A stretch of DNA of 5,285 nt from Chloroflexota bacterium (GCA_026389975.1 JAPLGV010000313.1:1-5285), one strand, 5' to 3'; shown: positions 1-5,230, numbered from the stretch's first letter. A program made the numbers and translations. Notes: a model not told the origin generated them from the letters alone.

Positions 1-1
1 C

Positions 2-58
2 TTGCTCATCCGCTGGAGCAGCATCCGTGCTTTTCACCGCAAGTCCAGTCCGAAATAA
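2..58 (+). CDS. Possible 3' end of an upstream gene (partial)
   Basis: Frame 2 is open from the window edge to a TAA at 56-58 and reads LLIRWSSIRAFHRKSSPK. The tail is basic, with R, H and K residues after a short hydrophobic start. A strong Rho-independent terminator begins 16 bases after the stop, which is where the end of a plus-strand gene would be expected. No family can be recognised from 18 residues, and frame 3 is also open here, so the choice of frame rests only on the stop-terminator spacing. The upstream gene could equally end before the window or be an RNA gene. Confidence 0.3.
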   Translation: MLIRWSSIRAFHRKSSPK

Positions 59-74
59 GGATCGAATCGCAAGA

Positions 75-108
75 CCGCCGGTACAGCCACCAACCGGCGG
101 CTTTTTTT
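75..108 (+). terminator. Rho-independent terminator
   Basis: A perfect 8-bp GC-rich stem (CCGCCGGT at 75-82 pairing with ACCGGCGG at 93-100) encloses a 10-base loop and is followed by seven T residues at 102-108. This ends transcription of whatever gene lies upstream and isolates it from the membrane-protein operon that begins downstream. Confidence 0.88.
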
Positions 109-110
109 CC

Positions 111-139
111 TTGTATTCTCCACCACAACCGGTGATAAT
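111..139 (+). promoter_or_regulatory. Candidate sigma70-type promoter of the membrane-protein operon
   Basis: GATAAT at 134-139 matches the -10 consensus at five of six positions. TTGTAT at 111-116 keeps the TTG of the -35 box, with a 17-base spacer. It lies directly after the upstream terminator and before the first membrane-protein gene. The predicted transcript start near 146 would leave a leader of about 23 bases before the ATG at 169, which fits that start better than the GTG at 157. The -35 match is weak. Confidence 0.42.
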
Positions 140-152
140 TAGGTGGCCAAAT

Positions 153-160
153 AAAGGTGG
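153..160 (+). promoter_or_regulatory. Ribosome binding site deciding the start at 169
   Basis: AAAGGTGG lies 8 bases before the ATG at 169. A second AGGTGG at 141-146 could serve an in-frame GTG at 157. The ATG is preferred because it is the stronger start codon and because the candidate promoter would leave only about 11 bases before the GTG. Confidence 0.5.
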
Positions 161-168
161 ACTTATCC

Positions 169-843
169 ATGGAAAAACCGAAGGAAAAGAACAATCGTCT
201 AGAAGTATGGATTGCCATCCTGATCGCGTTGGTCTCATTGACCACTGCCCTGGCCACCTGGCGAACTGCCAGCCTGGGTTCGAAGGCAGGCGATCTCATT
301 TATCAGAGGTTGTTGAATGCAGTCAAACGCCAAGCAGCCGCCAATGAAGACTGGCGCCGGGCCTATCAGGAAGCCGGATACGCCCGTGACTACTTGGTGA
401 ACCTCGACGGCCTGATCGTCCAGGAAAACAGCACTGACCCAGCCAGCCAGGAGCACGCCGCCCAATTGCGCACCTACCTGCTACCCGGGATGGAATCGCT
501 GGCGACGCCGCTCGGCAAGGATCCATCCTATCTCACCCCGGAAGGCTGGTTGAATGTTCAGAAGCGGTTCGATGAACTGGAAGCGCAATCCTCCGACCTG
601 AGCAGCCTCAACCCACTGGCTTCCTTTTCTCAGGCGGATACCTACTACGCAGAACAGCGCTGGCTTGTGCTGGGGACGATCCTGATCACGGTCAGCCTGT
701 TCTGGCTTGGGTTGTCCCAACTGTCTCACTTACGCTCGAGGATCCTGATCCTGGTTCTGGGGGTCTTCGTCTATGGGATCGGCCTTGTGTGGAGCCTGGG
801 AGTCGAGTTTGTATTCTTCATTCTACGGGGAGGTGTGTTGTGA
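169..843 (+). CDS. Three-segment membrane protein of unknown function (paralogue 1)
   Basis: This 224-residue protein is not one I recognise. A charged N-terminus (MEKPKEKNNR) is followed by a membrane segment at residues 12-31, a hydrophilic, mostly helical domain at 32-163 rich in Q, A, E and Y, and two further segments at about 165-185 and 191-217 joined by a basic turn (SHLRSR). The positive-inside rule puts the N-terminus and that turn in the cytoplasm and the 130-residue domain outside. The segment from residue 178 to 210 aligns without gaps to residues 189-221 of the next gene's product with 11 identities of 33, so the two are probably paralogues. No signal-peptidase site, catalytic motif or cysteine pair is visible. 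An alternative GTG start at 157 would add four residues. Sensing or assembly roles are possible, but nothing in the sequence shows either. Confidence 0.85.
   Translation: MEKPKEKNNRLEVWIAILIALVSLTTALATWRTASLGSKAGDLIYQRLLNAVKRQAAANEDWRRAYQEAGYARDYLVNLDGLIVQENSTDPASQEHAAQLRTYLLPGMESLATPLGKDPSYLTPEGWLNVQKRFDELEAQSSDLSSLNPLASFSQADTYYAEQRWLVLGTILITVSLFWLGLSQLSHLRSRILILVLGVFVYGIGLVWSLGVEFVFFILRGGVL
827..833 (+). promoter_or_regulatory. Ribosome binding site inside the upstream gene, deciding the GTG start at 840
   Basis: GGGGAGG ends 6 bases before the GTG at 840, within the last codons of the first membrane-protein gene. It is strong and well placed, and it fixes a start that overlaps the upstream stop. 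The reading frame also extends upstream to 789, but that extension has no comparable site and would put a non-membrane tail inside the previous gene. Confidence 0.72.
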
Positions 844-1520
844 ACAAATCCGACATCTCCAACCCCGAACGAGGGAAGACCCTCGTGCTGGTGCTGACCC
901 TCTTAAATACGGTTTTGATTGCGGCCGTCTCGGCTCTGCAGGTAGATGCCACCATCCGCGCCAACCAGGCCAACCGGGACTCGCAATATGACGCCGTCCA
1001 GTTTACCGGCAGCCTTATCCAAGCCGGTGCCCGGTCTGATTATGATCTGAATACCTACTCCATATTGCTCACCAATACTCAGGAAGCGCTGGTGGCCGAA
1101 TATACTGCCATGCAACGGCAGAATGCCAACGACCAGCAGGGATTCGAGGCGCTGACACTCGAGTCGCAGATCTACCAGGCACGGGCGGACCGGGCGGGGA
1201 GTCTGTCCTTCTTAATGACCGATCCAGCCTACGCACCTGCCTCCGACCAGGAATCGCCGAATATTACCGCCTACTTGTCTGACCTGAATTCTTACAGTCT
1301 GGAACTGGTCCAGAAGCAGAATGATGCTTCGGATGCCTACCACCGCTGGAATAATAAATCCGACTCATATGTGGCTGTCCTGACTATGCTGGCAATAGCC
1401 TTCTTCCTGCTTGGCGTAGCACAAATGGTCCAACCCAGCGTGCGGTTGCTATTCTCCTCATTCGCTATCTGTGTGATCAGCATCGGCATCCTATGGACTC
1501 TGATCCTGCTGATTTTCTAG
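840..1520 (+). CDS. Three-segment membrane protein of unknown function (paralogue 2)
   Basis: This 226-residue protein starts at a GTG whose last two bases are the first two of the previous gene's TGA (GTGA overlap), with a strong Shine-Dalgarno site at 827-833, so translation is probably coupled. It has the same plan as its neighbour: a short hydrophilic N-terminus, a membrane segment at residues 14-33, a hydrophilic domain at about 35-172 rich in Q, N, D, S and Y, and membrane segments at 176-196 and 201-225 ending almost at the C-terminus (LILLIF). The last third aligns with paralogue 1 without gaps (F, LG, Q, R, L, V, IG, W and L conserved). I recognise no family and see no enzymatic motif. 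Equal size, shared topology and coupling suggest a hetero-oligomer, which is inference. Confidence 0.85.
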   Translation: MNKSDISNPERGKTLVLVLTLLNTVLIAAVSALQVDATIRANQANRDSQYDAVQFTGSLIQAGARSDYDLNTYSILLTNTQEALVAEYTAMQRQNANDQQGFEALTLESQIYQARADRAGSLSFLMTDPAYAPASDQESPNITAYLSDLNSYSLELVQKQNDASDAYHRWNNKSDSYVAVLTMLAIAFFLLGVAQMVQPSVRLLFSSFAICVISIGILWTLILLIF

Positions 1521-1567
1521 TTCTTTCCGAAAAATCATTGCCCGATCTTTTCCATCCGGTTCTATGA

Positions 1568-1748
1568 GTGTGCTGGTCTCTCGTGGAATGGCGCCCGGAG
1601 ATAGCCGCATCCAGGCACACACCTGGTAATCTGGCATCTCAGCTCAGTTGCCTGCCTGCATTTGGAAAGGGACAGTGCCCACCGGTTCTACCAGGCGCGT
1701 GGGTACGAGAACATCAAGAGCCAGCACGCTTTCCGCAAGCGTCTGTAG
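1568..1748 (+). pseudogene. Decayed C-terminal part of a GNAT acetyltransferase
   Basis: No intact gene is seen between 1521 and 1784, but two frames carry pieces of one GNAT-like protein. Frame 2 at 1580-1615 reads LVEWRPEIAASR, like the helix that follows the acetyl-CoA pyrophosphate loop. Frame 3 then continues with GTHLV and LSS, and ends with SAHRFYQARGYE and AFRKRL before a TAG at 1746-1748. The AHRFY..xGY pattern is typical of the GNAT C-terminus, where it follows the last core strands. Restoring two G residues near 1614-1615 would join the frames as AASR-GTHLV. A TGA at 1565-1567 blocks frame 2 upstream, and no acetyl-CoA-binding motif (RGxGxG/A) remains, so the gene is truncated as well as frameshifted. 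It could not be functional as it stands. The family call rests on motif memory. Confidence 0.62.
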
Positions 1749-1758
1749 ATGCTCGCCA

Positions 1759-1767
1759 TGCTACAAT
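1759..1767 (+). promoter_or_regulatory. Candidate extended -10 promoter of the MEMO gene
   Basis: TGCTACAAT combines an upstream TG dinucleotide with TACAAT, five of six matches to the -10 consensus. No convincing -35 box lies 16-18 bases upstream, as is common for extended -10 promoters. Transcription would start near 1774, giving a leader of about 11 bases that begins at the Shine-Dalgarno sequence. It lies just after the end of the GNAT remnant. Confidence 0.4.
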
Positions 1768-1784
1768 ACGAATTGGAGGTGAAT

Positions 1785-2633
1785 ATGACTACCATCTCTC
1801 CTGTGCGTCCTTCACCGATCGCCGGGATGTGGTATGAAGGCAATCCCAAGGCGCTCACCCAGGCCGTGGATCGCTACCTCGACCAGGCTGAATTACCCGA
1901 ACTGCCCGGCGAGGTGATTGCCGTCATCGCCCCGCACGCCGGACACAAGTACTCCGGCCCGGTGGCCGGGTATGCCTTTGCGTCGGTGCGCGGCCGGACC
2001 TTCGATCTGGTAGCCGTCCTTTCGCCGATGCACCAGCCTTACTACGAGCCGCTGCTGACCACTGCCCACGAGGCTTATGCCACCCCGCTCGGCGAGGTCC
2101 CTGTGGATAAGGATGTTATCGCCGACCTGGATGCCCGCCTGCGACCGGTGCTGGGCGAAGGTCTGACGCCGGTGGCCTACGACCAGGAACATTCGCTGGA
2201 AATCGAACTGCCCTTCTTGCAACGTGCCCTGGCCGGGGAGTTCAAGCTCCTGCCGGTGATGGTGCGTTCCCAGTCAGCGAAGGTCTCCCAGCAACTCGGT
2301 GCGGCCCTGGCAGAGACCCTGCGCGGGAAGAACGCGCTGGTTGTCGCCAGCACGGACCTCTCCCACTTCTACACTCAGAAGGAAGCCGTGGCCTTCGACA
2401 CGGAAATGCTGCGCCGGATCGAGTCCTTTTCACCGGAGGATGTTTTCTGCGCCGAAAAGGAGGAGCAAGGTTTTGCCTGCGGACTCGGCGCACTGACAGC
2501 CGTCCTGTGGGCCGCCAAAGCCCTGGGCGCGGACACCGTCAAGGTGTTGCGTCACGCCACCTCCGGTGACGTGACCGGGGATTATTCGTCGGTGGTCGGC
2601 TACGGCGCGGCGGTGGTGTTGAAGACAAAGTAA
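1785..2633 (+). CDS. amrB: MEMO-family protein, AmmeMemoRadiSam system protein B
   Basis: This 282-residue protein is a full-length member of the MEMO family, related to class III ring-opening dioxygenases. Diagnostic segments run in order: the N-terminal SPIAGMWYEGNP (residues 9-21), IAPHAGHKYSGPVAG (48-62), LSPMHQ (79-84), HSLEIELPFLQ (137-147), STDLSHFY (189-196), GFACGLGAL (229-237) and the C-terminal GYGAAVV. H51, H83, H194 and C232 occupy positions matching the conserved pocket residues of human MEMO1 (H49, H81, H192, C244). In bacteria the family often occurs with AMMECR1-like and radical-SAM proteins (the AmmeMemoRadiSam set), but neither partner is in this window and the bacterial function is not settled. 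The ATG at 1785 is chosen because GGAGGTG at 1775-1781 precedes it and homology starts within ten residues. An upstream ATG at 1749 would add 12 unrelated residues overlapping the promoter. The stop overlaps the next start by one base. Confidence 0.92.
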   Translation: MTTISPVRPSPIAGMWYEGNPKALTQAVDRYLDQAELPELPGEVIAVIAPHAGHKYSGPVAGYAFASVRGRTFDLVAVLSPMHQPYYEPLLTTAHEAYATPLGEVPVDKDVIADLDARLRPVLGEGLTPVAYDQEHSLEIELPFLQRALAGEFKLLPVMVRSQSAKVSQQLGAALAETLRGKNALVVASTDLSHFYTQKEAVAFDTEMLRRIESFSPEDVFCAEKEEQGFACGLGALTAVLWAAKALGADTVKVLRHATSGDVTGDYSSVVGYGAAVVLKTK

Positions 2634-3532
2634 TGTACGCCCAAATTGCCGTCACTGTCCCGTCCGTCTCGGGCATGTTCGACTATGCCCTGCCCCCTGA
2701 ACTGGAAGGGAAAATCAGCGCGGGACATCTGGTCACCGTACCCTTTGGCAAGCAGACGGTGCAGGGTGTCGTTTTTCGTCTCATTGTCGAACCTTCCGTC
2801 CCCGAAACGAAAACTGTAATTGATTTACTCGATCCGCAACCGGTTCTGACCGCCGCTCAGATGGCCCTGGCCCAATGGCTGGCCGGAGAGACCCTGTCTC
2901 CGCTGGCGGCCTGCATCGGGCTGATGCTGCCTTCGGGACTGAGTCAGCAGGCGGATACACAGTACGCAGCAAGCAGCAAGCAGTTACCAGTCACCAGTGA
3001 AACAGGCCAGGTGCAAAAGCGGCTTCTGGAATTGCTCGCCGGACGCGGCCCCCTGCGCGGCCGCCAGATTGACCGACATTTCAAGAATGTGGACTGGCGC
3101 AAGACAGCGCAATATCTAGTAAGGACCGGCGTGCTGACCAGCCAGTCCATCCTGCCGCCGCCCTCAGTCCGGCCAAAGTTTGTCCGCACGGCCCAACTGG
3201 CTGTCCCGCCGGAGCTGGCTGAAGCCGCCATGCCAGAACTCGGAAAGACTGCTGATACCCTGTCACGCCGACAGGCCGCCCTGCGCTTCCTGACGCGCGA
3301 GCCGGCGGACGTGAACGTCTCGTGGGTATACGCCGAATCAGGCTGCAATCTGGCCGACCTGCAAGAACTGGCGGAGCGCGAACTAATTGTTTTGAGGGAA
3401 ACCGAAATCTGGCGGGACCCGTTGGAAAAGATAAGTAATCTGGTACCGAGTGATAAGGGATTGGGTTATCAGGAATTAGTATTAACTGCCGAGCAGGAAG
3501 CCGCGTTAGACCAAATTTTGCTGCGGCGTTAA
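2633..3532 (+). CDS. priA: Primosomal protein N' (PriA), N-terminal part, ends at a frameshift
   Basis: PriA recognises abandoned replication forks, unwinds the lagging-strand arm and loads the replicative helicase. This frame encodes the DNA-binding half: the 3'-DNA-binding domain at residues 1-105 (VTVPSVSGMFDYALP, then VTVPFGKQTVQGVV), a linker carrying a heptamer repeat, a winged-helix region at about 123-180 (GPLRGRQIDRHFKNVDW), the PPPSVRPKFVR linker and the WRDPL segment that leads into the helicase. It reaches LTAEQEAALDQIL, the usual start of helicase domain 1, then stops at a TAA (3530-3532) after LRR. The ATG shares its A with the TAA of the MEMO gene and lacks a strong Shine-Dalgarno site, so translation is probably coupled. 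Only this frame change separates it from the helicase half. On its own it would bind DNA but have no ATPase. Confidence 0.88.
   Translation: MYAQIAVTVPSVSGMFDYALPPELEGKISAGHLVTVPFGKQTVQGVVFRLIVEPSVPETKTVIDLLDPQPVLTAAQMALAQWLAGETLSPLAACIGLMLPSGLSQQADTQYAASSKQLPVTSETGQVQKRLLELLAGRGPLRGRQIDRHFKNVDWRKTAQYLVRTGVLTSQSILPPPSVRPKFVRTAQLAVPPELAEAAMPELGKTADTLSRRQAALRFLTREPADVNVSWVYAESGCNLADLQELAERELIVLRETEIWRDPLEKISNLVPSDKGLGYQELVLTAEQEAALDQILLRR
2959..3000. repeat. Degenerate heptamer tandem repeat inside priA
   Basis: Six consecutive heptamers (ACAGTAC, GCAGCAA, GCAGCAA, GCAGTTA, CCAGTCA, CCAGTGA) share the pattern NCAGNNN, mostly ending in A. They span 42 bases, so they keep the frame, and encode low-complexity residues (about QYAASSKQLPVTSE) between the 3'-DNA-binding domain and the winged helix. 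Similar CAGTTACCAGT-type heptamer arrays occur between genes in some bacteria, from memory; here the array is coding. Confidence 0.62.
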
Positions 3533-3588
3533 ACCAAATCCTACACGCCTTCCAGCCCTCGTTACCTAATCCCGAATTACCAAATTAC
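3435..3588. repeat. Nested imperfect inverted repeats around the priA frame change
   Basis: GTAATCTGGTA (3435-3445) is the inverse of TACCAAATTAC (3578-3588) with 10 of 11 matches. Inside it, GGGATTGGGTTAT (3457-3469) is the inverse of GTTACCTAATCCC (3561-3573) with 10 of 13. The pairs are nested in the right order for one long interrupted hairpin whose loop contains the frame change. The right arm also repeats AATTACC with a period of 8 (3575-3581 and 3583-3589). Both arms are AT-rich compared with the surrounding gene. Confidence 0.5.
3500..3543. repeat. Imperfect direct repeat with 23-base offset at the priA frame change
   Basis: 3500-3520 and 3523-3543 match at 16 of 21 bases. The first copy, in frame 2, encodes AALDQIL and the second, in frame 1, encodes AALNQIL. 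Four of the five differences are synonymous. Because the offset is 23 rather than 24, the copies lie in different frames. Removing one repeat unit would give a continuous PriA. Confidence 0.65.
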
Positions 3589-5229
3589 CTTTTCTTACTC
3601 CACGGCGTGACCGGCTCCGGCAAGACCGAGATTTACATCCGCGCCGCGCAGGAGTGTATTCGCCGCGGGAAACAGTCCATCATCCTCGTCCCGGAAATCG
3701 CCCTCACACCGCAGACGGTGCACCGTTTTTTGGCGAGGTTCCCCGGGCAGGTTGGACTGGTGCATTCCAGATTATCCGAAGGCGAGCGCTACGACACCTG
3801 GCGGCGCGCTCGTTTGGGCCAGTTGAAAGTCATCATCGGGCCGCGCTCGGCACTGTTCGCTCCGCTCCCAAACGTCGGGCTGATCGTTGCCGATGAATGC
3901 CACGACACATCCTACTACCAGTCCGAGCCGCCGTTCTACAACGCCGTCAGGACCGCGCAGGAATACGCCCGGATTTGCGGGGGCGTGTGCATCCTCGGTT
4001 CAGCCACCCCAACCATCCAGCAACGGTATCAGGCCTCGTCCCCGCAAGGGACTGAGTGTGGGGGAGGCGTCCGCCTATTGGAGTTACCGAAGCGGATACA
4101 GACCTCCGAGTTCTCTGCAAACTTCGGAGGTCTTCCCCCCGTCTCGATTATTGATATGCGGGAAGAACTCAAGTCCGGCAACCGGGGAGTCTTCAGCCAG
4201 GCGCTGGTGGACGCACTGGAAGAGGTGCTCAAAAAAGGCCAGCAGGCGATTCTCTTCCTGAATCGGCGCGGCACGGCCACCTACGTCTTCTGCCGGGAGT
4301 GCGGGACGGCGGTGCGTTGCCCGCGCTGCGACACACCGCTGACATACCACGTCGAAGGTCAAACGTCGAACATCGGACGTTCGACGTTTGACTTGCGTTG
4401 CCACCGTTGCGGCTACACGCGGCAGATGCCGAAGAAGTGCCCGGTTTGCGGGAGCGATCAGATCCGCCAGTATGGGCTGGGCAGCGAGAAGGTGGAGGCC
4501 GAGGTGGGGGCGCTCTTCCCGTCGGCGCGCACCCTGCGCTGGGACTGGGATACTACCCGCCAGAAGGACTCGCACGAGATCATCCTGAGCCACTTCACCG
4601 CTCACCGGGCGGATGTGCTCATCGGCACGCAGATGCTCGCCAAGGGCCTGGACCTGCCGCTGGTAACGCTGGTGGGGATTGTACTGGCCGATGTGGGTCT
4701 CAACCTGCCCGACCCATTCGCGGCGGAGCGGACCTTTGACGTGCTGACCCAGGTCTCGGGCCGCGCCGGTCGTTCGTCCCTGGGCGGACGGGTGGTGCTG
4801 CAAACTTTTCAACCGGAGCATTACGTCATCCAGGCCGCGGCCGGCCAGGATTACGCCGCCTTCTACGCCCGCGAGCTGGACTATCGCAGGCAGTTGGGCT
4901 ACCCACCGTTCAACCGCCTGGTGCGGATGGAATACCGGCATGTTCAGGCGACAAAAGCCGAGTCAGAGGCGCAGGGACTGGCGGCAAAACTTGCCAAATG
5001 GATCGAGAGCGAAGACCGGCGCGAGACAACCCTCATCGGACCCGCCCCCTGCTTCTTTTCCCGGTTGAATGGACTCTATCGCTGGCAGATAATCCTGCGC
5101 GGCCCGAACCCGGCGAGTCTGCTGCGGGGAAAGGACTTCGAAGGCGCCGCCCTGAGCAGTGCCCCGAGCCTGTCGAGGGGTGCATCGAAGGGCTGGCGGG
5201 TGGAAGTGGATCCGGTATCGTTACTTTAA
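3523..5229 (+). CDS. priA: PriA helicase part, out of frame with the N-terminal part and without its own start
   Basis: Frame 1 is open from 3457 and homology begins near 3523 (AALNQIL). It holds the whole ATPase: Walker A GVTGSGKTE (Lys codon at 3622), VPEIALTPQ, VHSRLSEGERYDTW, GPRSALFAP, the Walker B box DECH (3892-3903), GSATPTIQQ, FLNRRG, eight zinc-ligand cysteines (codons at 4291, 4300, 4318, 4327, 4399, 4408, 4438 and 4447), IGTQMLAKGLDLP, LTQVSGRAGR and the C-terminal WQIILRGPNP and GWRVEVDPVSLL. No ATG precedes Walker A in this frame. The GTG at 3607 is the valine inside Walker A, so it cannot be the true start. Joined to the upstream part, the protein would have about 857 residues, long for PriA (E. 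coli 732), with extra length at repeat-bearing linkers. The absence of other lesions points to a recent mutation, a sequencing or assembly error, or recoding. Walker B is usually DEEH in PriA; the cysteine may be a lineage trait. Confidence 0.87.
   Translation, partial: AALNQILHAFQPSLPNPELPNYLFLLHGVTGSGKTEIYIRAAQECIRRGKQSIILVPEIALTPQTVHRFLARFPGQVGLVHSRLSEGERYDTWRRARLGQLKVIIGPRSALFAPLPNVGLIVADECHDTSYYQSEPPFYNAVRTAQEYARICGGVCILGSATPTIQQRYQASSPQGTECGGGVRLLELPKRIQTSEFSANFGGLPPVSIIDMREELKSGNRGVFSQALVDALEEVLKKGQQAILFLNRRGTATYVFCRECGTAVRCPRCDTPLTYHVEGQTSNIGRSTFDLRCHRCGYTRQMPKKCPVCGSDQIRQYGLGSEKVEAEVGALFPSARTLRWDWDTTRQKDSHEIILSHFTAHRADVLIGTQMLAKGLDLPLVTLVGIVLADVGLNLPDPFAAERTFDVLTQVSGRAGRSSLGGRVVLQTFQPEHYVIQAAAGQDYAAFYARELDYRRQLGYPPFNRLVRMEYRHVQATKAESEAQGLAAKLAKWIESEDRRETTLIGPAPCFFSRLNGLYRWQIILRGPNPASLLRGKDFEGAALSSAPSLSRGASKGWRVEVDPVSLL
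4033..4068. repeat. Possible small stem-forming insert in priA
   Basis: GCCTC at 4033-4037 pairs with GAGGC at 4064-4068, and inside it GTCCC (4038-4042) pairs with GGGAC (4048-4052). It encodes the low-complexity ASSPQGTECGGG between motif III (GSATPT) and VRLLELPKRI. It may be one more linker element, but the arms are short and chance is a real alternative. Confidence 0.25.
4101..4132. repeat. Palindromic element inside priA, helicase linker
   Basis: GACCTCCGA (4101-4109) and TCGGAGGTC (4124-4132) form perfect 9-bp inverted arms. The pairing extends by GTT/AAC if one base is bulged. The element encodes roughly TSEFSANFGG between LLELPKRI and PPVSIIDMREELKSGNRGVFS, a loop where PriA proteins vary. 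AACTTCGGAGGT-type palindromes occur as dispersed repeats in some Chloroflexota, from memory. Confidence 0.65.
4358..4392. repeat. Perfect 14-bp palindromic element inside the PriA zinc-binding region
   Basis: GTCAAACGTCGAAC (4358-4371) and its exact inverse GTTCGACGTTTGAC (4379-4392) flank a 7-base loop. The element is read in frame as about GQTSNIGRSTFD, between cysteine codons 4327 and 4399. These cysteines are 24 residues apart here and 15 in E. coli PriA (C448 to C463), while the neighbouring spacings of 3, 6, 3, 3, 10 and 3 agree. About nine residues have therefore been gained exactly where the palindrome lies. Confidence 0.8.
5149..5193. repeat. GC-rich dyad element in the C-terminal linker of PriA
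   Basis: GCCCT (5149-5153) pairs with AGGGC (5189-5193) and an inner CCCC (5162-5165) with GGGG (5177-5180). The loop carries GAGCCTGTCGA, part of the CCTGAGCCTGTCGAAGGG-type repeats widely dispersed in GC-rich bacteria. It encodes most of ALSSAPSLSRGAS between WQIILRGPNPASLLR and GWRVEVDPVSLL, two segments usually close together in PriA. Confidence 0.48.
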
Positions 5230-5230
5230 T

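Noticed and set aside
1..74. tRNA or other RNA gene before the terminator
   Set aside because: No T-loop (GGTTCGAATCC-like with its stem) or CCA end could be found.
157..159. GTG as start of the first membrane protein
   Set aside because: Possible, but the ATG at 169 has a better codon, a well-spaced ribosome binding site and a more plausible leader length.
1529..1552. AT-rich hairpin after the membrane operon (GAAAAATC with GATCTTTTC)
   Set aside because: The stem needs a bulge and no T-tract of terminator length follows, so it is not supported as a terminator.
1568..1837. Plus-strand open frame of 89 codons continuing into the MEMO gene
   Set aside because: Only the first part resembles a protein (GNAT remnant); the rest is an out-of-frame reading of the remnant and of the MEMO gene start.
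2959..3000. CRISPR-like array
   Set aside because: Units are 7 bases with no spacers and lie inside a coding frame.
3607..3609. GTG as a start for the helicase half
   Set aside because: It encodes the valine of GVTGSGKTE, so starting there would remove the lead-in to Walker A. FLLHG upstream is conserved and in the same frame.
4084..4941. Open frame of 285 codons on the minus strand opposite the PriA helicase
   Set aside because: It lies entirely opposite conserved helicase motifs, matches no family I know and is explained by GC-rich codon use in priA.
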